Source: Paenibacillus sp. HW567 | GTDB lineage: Bacteria; Bacillota; Bacilli; Paenibacillales; Paenibacillaceae | Assembly: GCF_000374185.1 (NCBI RefSeq) | Contig: NZ_KB910518.1 | Location: 738,546 to 802,545 of the forward strand | Direction of reading: 5' to 3' | DNA: 64,000 nucleotides | Shown: positions 44,000 through 53,800 of the stretch, in pieces | Layout of the letters: each line of letters begins with the position of its first letter | Numbering within the stretch: the first letter of the stretch is position 1 | The notes under the pieces: generated by a model | The model's input: the letters and a program-made list of their open reading frames with translations, nothing else | What the model was told of the DNA's origin: nothing | The model's database searches: none | Translations under genes and position numbers: made by a program

Positions 44000-45769
44000 A
44001 TGAAGAAATCCATTCTATTCCGTTGGAACCGCCACTCCATCGTTCACAAGCTGCTGGTTGCGTTTTTGCTGGTTGTGCTGCCGCTGTATATTCTGGGGAT
44101 TTCGATTACCTTCTACAGCTCCAATCAAATGCAGGCGGAAGTGGAAAGGGCGAATGAGTCGAAGCTGCGTTTTTATTACAGTCACCTTGAATTTGAGCTT
44201 CAGAGAATTACCCGTTTGGTTGCCGAATATTCGATTGACGATACACTGGCCTCCTTCAGCGCCAGGCTGCCGATCATGAGCCAGTATGAAGTGGACAATA
44301 CACTGAACAATGTCTTCACCAAGCTGAAGCAGATCAGGGAAACCAGTCCTTACATCGCCGATGTGGTCTATTATCTGCCTGAGATCAATAAAGAAGTCAG
44401 TGTTCAGGATGGCGTCCGGGATGTCAGTCCGCCGGATTGGCAGAGCCTCTCCGACACGATGGGCAATCTGGGCGGTCCTGTCTCTGTCTATAAGGACGAG
44501 CTGTATGTGCTGCGGCGCAATCCGTTTAATCTGGACAACAAGGTGCCGCCTAATTTTCTGTTGGGCATCAAGCTGTCGAACACGGAGCTGGAGCTGCGGC
44601 TGAAGGAGTTCGCGGTGTCCGGCGGAAGCAATATCACCCTGGAGTTCGGCAACAACAACGAATATATTCTTTCGACTTCACAGCCTGCGCCAAAGCTGCT
44701 GCCGAACCCGGAGCGTCCGCCGGAAGATGAATCCGTCAGCGTGCAGCGCTACAGGCAGAATGATTCCTTTGACTATTCACTTTATGACCATAATGATCAT
44801 TTCAGGCTGACTGCCAGCATTCCCAATTCGATACTGCTGCAGCCCATCCGTGTGTTCACCAGGCTGATGTGGTTGTTGACGCTGCTGTCCCTGATTGTGA
44901 TCCTGGTGTTCTCCGTATGGTCGTTCAGGGCAATTCACCGTCCAATCACGGTACTGATCAGGGGGTTCGAGAAGGCGGAGCAGGGGCAGACAGGGCTGCA
45001 TATTACCCATTCCCGCAAGGATGAATTCGGATATTTGTATCTGCGGTTCAATGACATGCTTAGGCGGCTGCATACTTTAATAGAAGAAAATTATGTGCAG
45101 CGTATCCGCACCGGGGAAGCGGAATTGAAGCATCTGCAATCCCAGATCACCCCTCACTTCTTGTACAATAGCCTGTTCAGCATCAAGCAGATGGCGGAAG
45201 TGGAGAATGTGGAGCTGATCAAGGAATTCTCCGACTATTTGGGACAATATTTCCGCTACATGACGCGAGATTTTGCCCAAGAGGTGACTTTGCAGCAGGA
45301 GCTCGATCACGCGCTGGTATATCTGGCGATTCAGAGAATCCGGTTTGGGCCGCGTATCCAGGCTGAGATTGATGATATGGAGCCGGATTGCAGCCGCATC
45401 CATGTTCCCCGGGTGCTGCTGCAGCCCATACTTGAGAACGTGTTCGAGCATGGGCTCCGGCAGAAGACCAGCGGCGGCCGGCTGCGGATGAAATTTGAAA
45501 GAACAAATGACACGCTGACCATTCTTATTGAAGATAACGGCGACGTTTTGACCGAAGAAGGGCTAAGCCGTCTGCAGCAGCAGTTGTCCCGGCAAGAAAT
45601 CAACAGAGGAGAAACCACCGGATTGTTAAATGTAGATCAAAGACTTCGCATCAAGTTTGGCTCATCTTACGGACTGGAGGTTGGACGAAGCGCACTTGGC
45701 GGATTATGCGTAAAAGTCAACATTCCGGGAAAGGGGGAGACCACCAGTGCGGCGGATGATGATCGTTGA
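44000..45769 (+). CDS. YesM-type sensor histidine kinase of the arabinan locus
   Basis: A 589-residue membrane kinase. TM1 lies at ~15-38, an extracellular sensor domain at ~40-290, TM2 at ~292-315, then HAMP, a His_kinase domain with SQITPHFLYNSLFS (His about residue 386), and HATPase with QPILENVFEHG. The G1 box reads IEDNGDVL instead of the usual DNGxGI, and the G2 region TTGLLNVDQRL is also unusual, so ATP handling may be altered. No good ribosome site precedes ATG 44000, which suggests translational coupling to the permease. Its 3' end overlaps the response regulator gene by 23 nt. Confidence 0.9.
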   Translation: MKKSILFRWNRHSIVHKLLVAFLLVVLPLYILGISITFYSSNQMQAEVERANESKLRFYYSHLEFELQRITRLVAEYSIDDTLASFSARLPIMSQYEVDNTLNNVFTKLKQIRETSPYIADVVYYLPEINKEVSVQDGVRDVSPPDWQSLSDTMGNLGGPVSVYKDELYVLRRNPFNLDNKVPPNFLLGIKLSNTELELRLKEFAVSGGSNITLEFGNNNEYILSTSQPAPKLLPNPERPPEDESVSVQRYRQNDSFDYSLYDHNDHFRLTASIPNSILLQPIRVFTRLMWLLTLLSLIVILVFSVWSFRAIHRPITVLIRGFEKAEQGQTGLHITHSRKDEFGYLYLRFNDMLRRLHTLIEENYVQRIRTGEAELKHLQSQITPHFLYNSLFSIKQMAEVENVELIKEFSDYLGQYFRYMTRDFAQEVTLQQELDHALVYLAIQRIRFGPRIQAEIDDMEPDCSRIHVPRVLLQPILENVFEHGLRQKTSGGRLRMKFERTNDTLTILIEDNGDVLTEEGLSRLQQQLSRQEINRGETTGLLNVDQRLRIKFGSSYGLEVGRSALGGLCVKVNIPGKGETTSAADDDR

Positions 45770-47414
45770 TGATGAACCGGTTATTTTGGACGGGCTGTAC
45801 GAATTTTTTGTAAAAGCCGATTTTGCCGATTTGGAAATTATTAAGGTGCATTCGGCGGATAATGCGATAGAATGGCTCAACACGCTGAGGATAGATATTG
45901 TGCTAAGCGATATTTGCATGCCGGGTATGGATGGCATGGAGCTGATCCGGGAGATCGTTGACCGGTGGCCGCGCTGCAAGGTCATTTTGCTGACCGGTCA
46001 CAACGAATTTGATTATGCCCACCAGGCCATCCGCAACCCATGCGTCATCGACTATTTGCTGAAGACCGAAGGCATGGACAAAATCCGTTCCTCCGTAGCC
46101 GTGGCATTGGAGCGGCTCTCTTCAGAGGAGGAATATCAATATCAGACGCAGTGGTTCCGCGATAAGCTGCCCCGCACCTTGCCCCAATTGCAGCAGCAAC
46201 TGCTGCATGACATTCTGCGGCGAACGGAAAGGATTGATTACCGGTCCTTGCAGGAGGAATTCGACACGATTCAATTGCCGTTTCAGGCTGCCGAGCCTAT
46301 ATTGCCTCTAATTATCAGAATTGAGGCGTGGAGAAATTACGAGACGCCCTCAGACCGGACCTTAATCAGGTATGCGGTGGCGAATATTGCGGAGGAGCTG
46401 ATTGGCGACAAGGCCGAAATCAAAGCCGCCGATCTCGATCCCGTTACCATTGTCTGCTTCGTTCAACCCCAGGCCCGCCCCTTGCCGGCTGTTTCCGGTG
46501 AAGAGGACTGGCTGAAGACGCACCGCTTCGTACATGGGACGATGGAATCCATCCAGCAGGCCTGCGACACTTGTCTGCGGCTGTCCGTATCCGTCATTGT
46601 CAGCAGCCATACGGTAGACTGGCATGAGCTGAACTATACCCTCAACCGCTTGCGCCTGGCTGCCTATGACAGCTTGGGGCTTGGAATGGAGAAGCTGCTG
46701 AAGGTCAACACGCTGGAGGCGGAGCCGCCGCAGGGTCTCCTGCAGAGCCGGCTTGCATCTACAGGAGTGCTGCTTGAATATGTAAAGCAGCGGCTGCTGG
46801 AGGGGAATGCGGATTGGAGCGCCTCGTTCCGCAAGTGGGTGGATCTGGCCGGAGAGGACGGCCCGGAAGACCCTTTTATCAGATGGAGAATGCTGTCCGG
46901 CATCAGTAACTCTTTGCTGGAATTGGTGCAGGAGCTGGGCTTGACTGAGCAGGCATTAAGCGAACAGGACTTGTCGAAGCTGCTGCAATTTAATATCAGC
47001 ACCCCTTGGCCGGCCGTTATCGCTTTTTATCATTCTTTTTTTGAATGGATTGCTGCCAATCGCAGCGCCGCCTTCAGGCATGATGAATCCAGCATTCTGT
47101 CCATGGTCCACCAATACATCAAGCTCCATTTGGCCGATGATCTGTCGCTGACCCGGATTGCCCGGGAGGTCTCGCTTAATCCCTCCTATCTGTCACGCTG
47201 GTACAAAAGAGCGACCGGAAAAAGCCTCTCTGATTATATCGCGGAGAAAAAGCTGGAATTAAGCAAGGAGCTGCTGCTGGGCACAGCTCTGAAAATGCAT
47301 GAAATCTCGACCCGGCTTGGCTTCAGCGACCAGCATTATTTTTTTCGCTTCTTCAAGAAAACGGCCGGCTGCACGCCGCAGGAATTCCGGGAGCAGCGCA
47401 AGACAAGGGCCTAA
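45747..47414 (+). CDS. YesN-type response regulator of the arabinan locus
   Basis: A 555-residue regulator with a receiver domain at 1-125 (acidic D8/D9, phospho-acceptor D55 in SDICMPGMDG, Lys in YLLKTEG). A long middle region follows, and an AraC double HTH lies at ~450-550 (LTRIAREVSLNPSYLSRWYK, ISTRLGFSDQHYFFRFFKK). GTG at 45747 has GGGGGAG ~9 nt upstream; ATG 45756 is an alternative. The overlap with the kinase gene points to coupled translation. Probable activator of the importer and arabinan-enzyme genes. Confidence 0.92.
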   Translation: MRRMMIVDDEPVILDGLYEFFVKADFADLEIIKVHSADNAIEWLNTLRIDIVLSDICMPGMDGMELIREIVDRWPRCKVILLTGHNEFDYAHQAIRNPCVIDYLLKTEGMDKIRSSVAVALERLSSEEEYQYQTQWFRDKLPRTLPQLQQQLLHDILRRTERIDYRSLQEEFDTIQLPFQAAEPILPLIIRIEAWRNYETPSDRTLIRYAVANIAEELIGDKAEIKAADLDPVTIVCFVQPQARPLPAVSGEEDWLKTHRFVHGTMESIQQACDTCLRLSVSVIVSSHTVDWHELNYTLNRLRLAAYDSLGLGMEKLLKVNTLEAEPPQGLLQSRLASTGVLLEYVKQRLLEGNADWSASFRKWVDLAGEDGPEDPFIRWRMLSGISNSLLELVQELGLTEQALSEQDLSKLLQFNISTPWPAVIAFYHSFFEWIAANRSAAFRHDESSILSMVHQYIKLHLADDLSLTRIAREVSLNPSYLSRWYKRATGKSLSDYIAEKKLELSKELLLGTALKMHEISTRLGFSDQHYFFRFFKKTAGCTPQEFREQRKTRA

Positions 47415-47441
47415 CGATAGCGCAGACTTCAGTCCGGCGCC

Positions 47442-47479
47442 AAACAACCTTACCTCCATTCGTGGAAGTAAGGTTGTTT
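47442..47479 (+). terminator. Hairpin terminator after the arabinan locus
   Basis: AAACAACCTTAC (47442-47453) pairs with GTAAGGTTGTTT (47468-47479), and the helix continues inward to a TTCG tetraloop. No T run follows, so it is either a terminator or a 3'-end protector. Confidence 0.65.
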
Positions 47480-47772
47480 GCTGTGCAGGCTTCTCCGCGC
47501 GATAAGACCAGACGCTCAATGCTCCTGAATGATTCACCTGATTTTGTGCCCTGATTATACATTAAATTCTAATATCATAAATTTATTGACAGTAGTGGAA
47601 CTCGTTGAGTAGGATGCTGACACAATCTTAATTCTCTACTGATATTTTGATAACATTGCCATGCCAGAATGAAATATAGTCAGTGATTTAATGCCGTTAA
47701 GCATTAGAACGTTTCATATGAACGACGACCTGACGAAATGTCTTAGCGGGCGTTGCGTTTCTGTTACATAGA

Positions 47773-47814
47773 AGCCAAGCAGCACTCAATCCTATGACTG
47801 AGTGCTGCTTGGCT
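47773..47814 (+). promoter_or_regulatory. Long leader hairpin before the S-layer protein gene
   Basis: Perfect 16-bp stem AGCCAAGCAGCACTCA (47773-47788) with TGAGTGCTGCTTGGCT (47799-47814), 10-nt loop, no T run. It ends 36 nt before the ribosome site of the 2,674-residue surface protein. The 449-bp gap 47415-47863 has no gene. The hairpin may be a leader stabiliser or a relic terminator. Confidence 0.6.
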
Positions 47815-47863
47815 GTAAGCAATAGAATCCGGCGTTCATCATTATAATTTGGGGGGATTATTG

Positions 47864-50800
47864 GTGTTTCGAAGGAAATTTGTGGCTTCATTGTTCAGCT
47901 TCTCGATTCTCGCAAATACGTTAAATCCGGCCATGATGATCGGCTCTACCACTGCTTATGGTGCCGGTGACAACGGGGACTCCCAGGGAAAATGGATGAC
48001 CGGTGAGTATCATGCGCATACGGTGCAATCCGATGATGCTCAGGGAAAACTCACGGATGTGCTGGATACGGCTTTTGAGAAGAATAAGCTCGATTGGCTG
48101 GCGTTGTCCGATCATTTACGTATGTCCAGCCGTGATGCAGACGGTAATACGCTGGCTAGTCCGATTCCGTTATCGCAAGGCATTGCCAAGTACCAGGCAC
48201 CAAAAATCAAGGAGCTGCAGGATGCCGGTAAATATGCGGGCAAGACGATATTTAACGGCTTCGAATGGGACATGCCTACTTATGATCACGTTGGTGTCGG
48301 CATTGTCACCGATAACCCGGGCTCCGAGGATGCGTTGAAAGCAATCAATCAATTCGAGTATCTGTTCACGAATCGCGATGCCAGCTTATTCAATGCCGAT
48401 GATGTTGCTGCCTGGAATGCAAAGGATAGCCGGGCGTATACCACGGCGAGCGATGCACGCAAAGCATACAAGTGGCTGGCCGACAATTACCCCGATAGTT
48501 ATGCCCTTATCAATCATCCCTCCCGAAAAAATGGCACCAGCTCCGAGCTGAAGGTCAGCGACATTCGTGACTTTAATAACATAGCTCCCAATATCGCTTT
48601 TGGATTCGAGGGAATGCCGGGGAATCAAATGGCGCCGGACCGTGGAGAAACTACGGACGTATATGGCGGCGCGGATATCCGCATTGCGAAGGTAGGCGGA
48701 ATGTGGGATGCGCTGCTGGGCGAAGGACGGCATTTCTGGAATTTTGCCAATTCCGACTTTCATTTCAAGATCAGCAGCGACCGTAAATATTCGAGCGGCT
48801 ACTTTCCGGGCGAATATTCCAAGAACTATACCTGGGTAGAAGGCAGCGGCATGAAGTCGATTGTGGACGGCATGCGCTCCGGCAAATCCTTCTCCGTTAC
48901 CGGGGATTTGATTAACGCTCTTGATTTCCGCATCGGCGGCGACAGCTCCGAGAAAGAAATGGGCGGAGATCTGGAGGTGCCTGCCGGTGAAGAGCTTAAG
49001 CTTAACCTGCGGTTCAAAAGCCCCGGAACGAACAACAATGGCGATCCCGTCAAGGTAGATCATGTGGATCTGATTGCCGGTGATGTTACCGCAAAGGCTG
49101 AGACGGGAACCGCTGCCTACAATAAGGCAACCAATGACTCAACCAAGGTGGTTAAACGGTTCACCAGCGCCGACTGGACAACTGATGCTGATGGATACAA
49201 CACGATTTCGTACACCATTGGCGCTGCGGACAAGAACCAATATTTCCGGCTGCGGGGAACGAATATCGGAACGGATGTTGCCGGGGAGACAAGCGGCGGA
49301 GAGCCGTTAATTGATCCGAAGAATACGACCTCCGACAACGAGACGCGGTTCACGCAAATTAATAACCGCAACTACTCGGATATGTGGTTTTATTCAAATC
49401 CGATTTTTGTGAACGTGACCTACACGGATAGCCAGGCTGTTCAGGAAGCCCTCGAGCATATCAATTTTCCTGCCGGCAAGGTGACTTCGGCGTTCTCATT
49501 GCCTTCTGCCGGAGCGCAAGGTGCATCCATTGCTTGGGCATCCTCCAATTCGGCGGTAGCTTCCGTTACAGGAAGCAATGTACAGATTACCCGTCCCGCG
49601 CTTGGACAACCGGATGCCAAGGTAACACTGACGGCTACAGCTACCAAAGGTGCCGAGAGTGATACACGTGCCTTTGAACTGACGGTAAAAGCGCTTGGCG
49701 CCAACGATCCGATGCTTCATTATTCATTTGATGCGGATCAGGATTACGGCACAGCGGTTCCCGATGTTTCGGGGAACGGACATAACGGTACGCTGATCGG
49801 CGGCGCTCTAGTGACCTCCGAGCATGGCGGAGCGGTGACGCTTGACGGCTCGAACGATGCGGTTCAAGTGCCGGACGGCATCCTGTCAGGGTTGACCAGT
49901 GCCTCGTTCACCATGAGCGTCAAGGTTGATTCCTCGCTGGTACGTCCGGCGTGGCTGTTCAGCTTCGCTACTGCACCGGCTGCTGTAGCCGGGACTAAGT
50001 ATTTCGGTCTGCTGGAAGATGGTAGCGGGCGCTTCCGCACTGCTAGTACCACCAACTGGTATGTTGCCGAGCAGAGTGTCTCGAAAGGATCAGCGCTGAC
50101 GCGCAATGTCTGGAAATCAATCGCCTACACCATTTCCGGTTCAACGGGAACGCTGTATGAGGACGGCGTAGAGGTTGGGAAGAATACAGCTCTTTCAACG
50201 ACACCGCAGGATATCGAGAAGACTGTCGCGAACTACCTCGGCAGACCTACCTATTCGGGCGATAAGTATTTTAAAGGAAAAATCTCTGATTTCCGCATCT
50301 ACTCGCGCACGCTGACGACAGAGGAAATCACAGCATTGGCAACTGAAGAGAATGATGGCGCTGTTGCCGATGATAAGGCCGCGCTTACGCTGGGGGACAC
50401 GACTGCAGTTACGTCGAACCTGACGCTGCCTGCAGCCGGATCGAACGGAAGCACAATTAGCTGGCAAACCAGCAATGCTGCCGTAGTTGGAACGGACGGG
50501 ACGGTTACACGCCAGAATGATGGTACGAAAACTGTCACGCTGACGGCTACGATCAGCAAAGGCACGGCAACTGCTGTTACGACCTTTACAGTAACAGTGC
50601 TGGGAACGGGCGATGCTGAAGCGGTGGATAAGGATAGCCGTGCCATCAACCTGGGTACCAAGGCTGTTCAGTCGGATAAGCTGACACTGCCTGCTTCCGG
50701 AACAAACGGCTCAACGATCGAGTGGAAATCCAGCGATGTTGCAGTGCTGGAGGACGACGGTACGGTTCACCGTCCTGACGCTGCGGACAATGCCAAGGTC

Positions 50801-53800
50801 GTGTTGACCGCTACAGTAACGAAGGGCAGCGCGGTAACCACCCGTACCTTCGAGCTTGTAGTGCTGTCGCAGACACCGGTACTGGCACACTGGAAGTTCA
50901 GCCAGGACAATGTAGCATCCGGCGCGCTCGATAGCTCCAATCTGAGACTTGGCGACTTGTCCGGGCTCGGCAACGATCTGACACTGGTGACGACTGGTAA
51001 CGGATTGTCCAGCGAAGCAGGTTCAATGCTGAAGTGGTCAGAGGACGGAAAGAGTCTCGAGTTCGGCAATTACCGCGGGGCAAGTGTCGGCAAGTATTTC
51101 AAGACCGTAGACGGGGCTCCGATCAACAGCGAAGAGTTCATGAACGGTTATACCATCGAAGCGGTATTCAAGATGCCGAAAGGGTTCACGCCGGCCAGAA
51201 ACCAATGGACAGGGCTTCTTACCCGTCAGGGCACAGGCAAGCAAGCCGGTAAAACGGCTGGCGAGACGGAGATCCTGACCACACTGTCTGTTTCCAATCT
51301 GGGCGAGCTGCAATGGGAGAGTTACCCGACCAACCTGAACGACAATTCGTCGGCATGGTCGTTCTCCTTGAGCAGCCCTAATAACTGGTATCATACAGCA
51401 ATCGTCAATGACGGGAAAAAGACCAAGCTGTACATTGACGGTGTAACGGATTTCCGCAATACGCCCGAAGATAGAATCGGTATTAAAGCTGTAAACGGCA
51501 AGGGCTGGAACATTGGCGCCTCCGAATGGGACGGAGCAATTGACGGCTTGTTCGCCGGATCGCTTGAAGAGATCAAGATTACAGCGAACGCGCTGCCGGA
51601 GAGCAAATGGGTGGTACAGGATTATGATACCGCCGGCTTGATTGAAGGCAACAATGACGATACGCCGCTCGTTAGCGGTGAGGGTACGTATACCTTTGCC
51701 TTCCTTCCCGACACGCAGATGCCGGTGCGGTATCAGGAGAACATTTTCTTCAGTCAGATGCAGTGGCTGGTTGACAATTATAAGAAAATGAATATTAAAA
51801 TGACCTCCGGTCTGGGCGATATCGTTGACCAATCGTGGGTATCCGAACAGTGGGACCGGGCAACGGTCGGCTACAACATGCTGGATTCCGCCGGCGTACC
51901 TTATATTGTTACCCGCGGAAATCATGATGTTGGCGGCTATGACTCGTACACCTATCTGAACAGGTTCGGAGCGAGCAGATTCTCGGACAAATCCTACTGG
52001 CATGGCGGCTCGCCGAGCGGGACAAGCTCCTACGTCATCTATGAAGCCGGCAGCTACAAGTATATGGTGTTGTCCATAGATATGAAGGATTTCAACACCG
52101 ATCTGGCCTGGGCCAAGAGTGTCCTGGCGGCAAACAGCAAGCTTCCGACTATTCTCATCTCGCATGAGATTCTTGTAATCGGCGGCAATGGAGATCTGGA
52201 GTATAGCGGAAATGGCCAGTCGATGTTCGATAATCTGGTGAAAGACAACAACCAGGTGTTCATGACAATCGCCGGGCATAACCACGGCACAGGATACCGG
52301 GTTGTAAAAAATACCAGCGGCAATGATGTAATTGAGATGCTGGTTGACTATCAATCTTATTATCACGGCGGCAACGGCTGGATGCGGCTCATGGAGCTGG
52401 ATGAGGCGAACAATAAGCTGATATTCAGAACGTACTCCCCGTGGGTTGATTCCTTGTCTCAAGGAGAGCTGACCTTCTTCGATCTGAAGAACTTGACTAA
52501 CAACTCTGAAAATTTCACAACGAACTTTAACTTTGATGAGCGGTTCAGCTTCTACAACAAAGTAGGCTCCCTGGCGGGTACAGTAACCGACGGGACGAAC
52601 CCGCTCGATGGTGTCAAAGTTAGCTTAACGGTGAACGGACAGCAATATTCGGCGCTGACCTCTGCCGACGGCAGCTATAAGGTTGCTGACATCCCTGCAG
52701 GCGATGGCTACACAGTGACGGCAAGCAAAGCAGGTTACGTTGATGCTGAACTGAAGCAGCTTAGTATCCGGTCCAACGGCACGACCGAAGGGGATATGCT
52801 GCTTAAGCCGTTATCAACGGTATTCTACAAGGTGACCTTTGATGCGAACGGCGGTGATACGGCGGCGGACCCGGCTGAGAAGGCTGTTATTGAGCACGGC
52901 AACGTTGGAGTATTGCCTGCACCGCCGACCCGCAGCGGATATGTCTTCGCCGGCTGGAACAGCAAGCCGGACGGCAGCGGAGCTGCATTTAATGCGGCTA
53001 CTGAAGTAACTGGTGATGTGACGGTGTATGCACAGTGGACCGATCTGCTGCTCCGTTACACATTTGATGCCAACGCGGCTAATGGTACGGCAGTGCCGGA
53101 TAAGTCCGGCAACAGCAACAACGGCTTGCTGATTGGCGGTGCTGAGGTGACTGCGTCACACGGCGGTTCAGTGAAGCTCAATGGAACGAATGGTGCGGTA
53201 CAATTGCCAAACGGCATATTGAAGGGCTTAAGCGACGCTACCTTTACAATGAATATTAAAGTAGACTCCTCCATGGCCCGTCCGGCGTGGCTGCTCTCCT
53301 TCGCTTCGGCGCCGGCAGCGGTCAGCGGCACTAAGTATCTTGGACTGCTGGAGGATTCAGGCAGTAAATTCCGTGCTTCTATTACGCAGAACTGGTATCC
53401 GAACGAACAAACGGTGTCCAAAGGCTCGGCAATCGACCGCGGCGTATGGAAGAGCATAGCGTTCCAAATTTCGGGTACAACCGGTACATTATATGTTGAC
53501 GGTGTGCAGGTAGGCCAGAACACGAACATGACTTTGACACCGAAGGATGTCGAGGCAACGGTTGCGAACTATCTGGGCAGACCGGCATATTCAGGCGACA
53601 AATATTTTATGGGTGAAATTTCGGACTTCCGTATCTATTCCCGCGCGCTGTCTGCTAATGAAATTGCGGCAGTAGCAACGGAGGATCTGACCAATTACGG
53701 CACGATCAGCGGTATGGTAACAGATGGCACGGACCCGCTTGCGGGGGCTGCCGTTGAAGTAACGGTTAACGATCAGAGCTATCGGGCGGTAACGGGTGCG

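Noticed and set aside
48386..49063. Minus-strand frame of 225 codons
   Set aside because: Antisense to the PHP-like domain whose metal-binding motifs are all readable on the plus strand.
51038..52462. A 474-codon frame on the minus strand inside the S-layer protein gene
   Set aside because: It is antisense to a well-supported multidomain protein, lacks recognisable domains and has no convincing ribosome site. The codon bias of the sense strand explains it.
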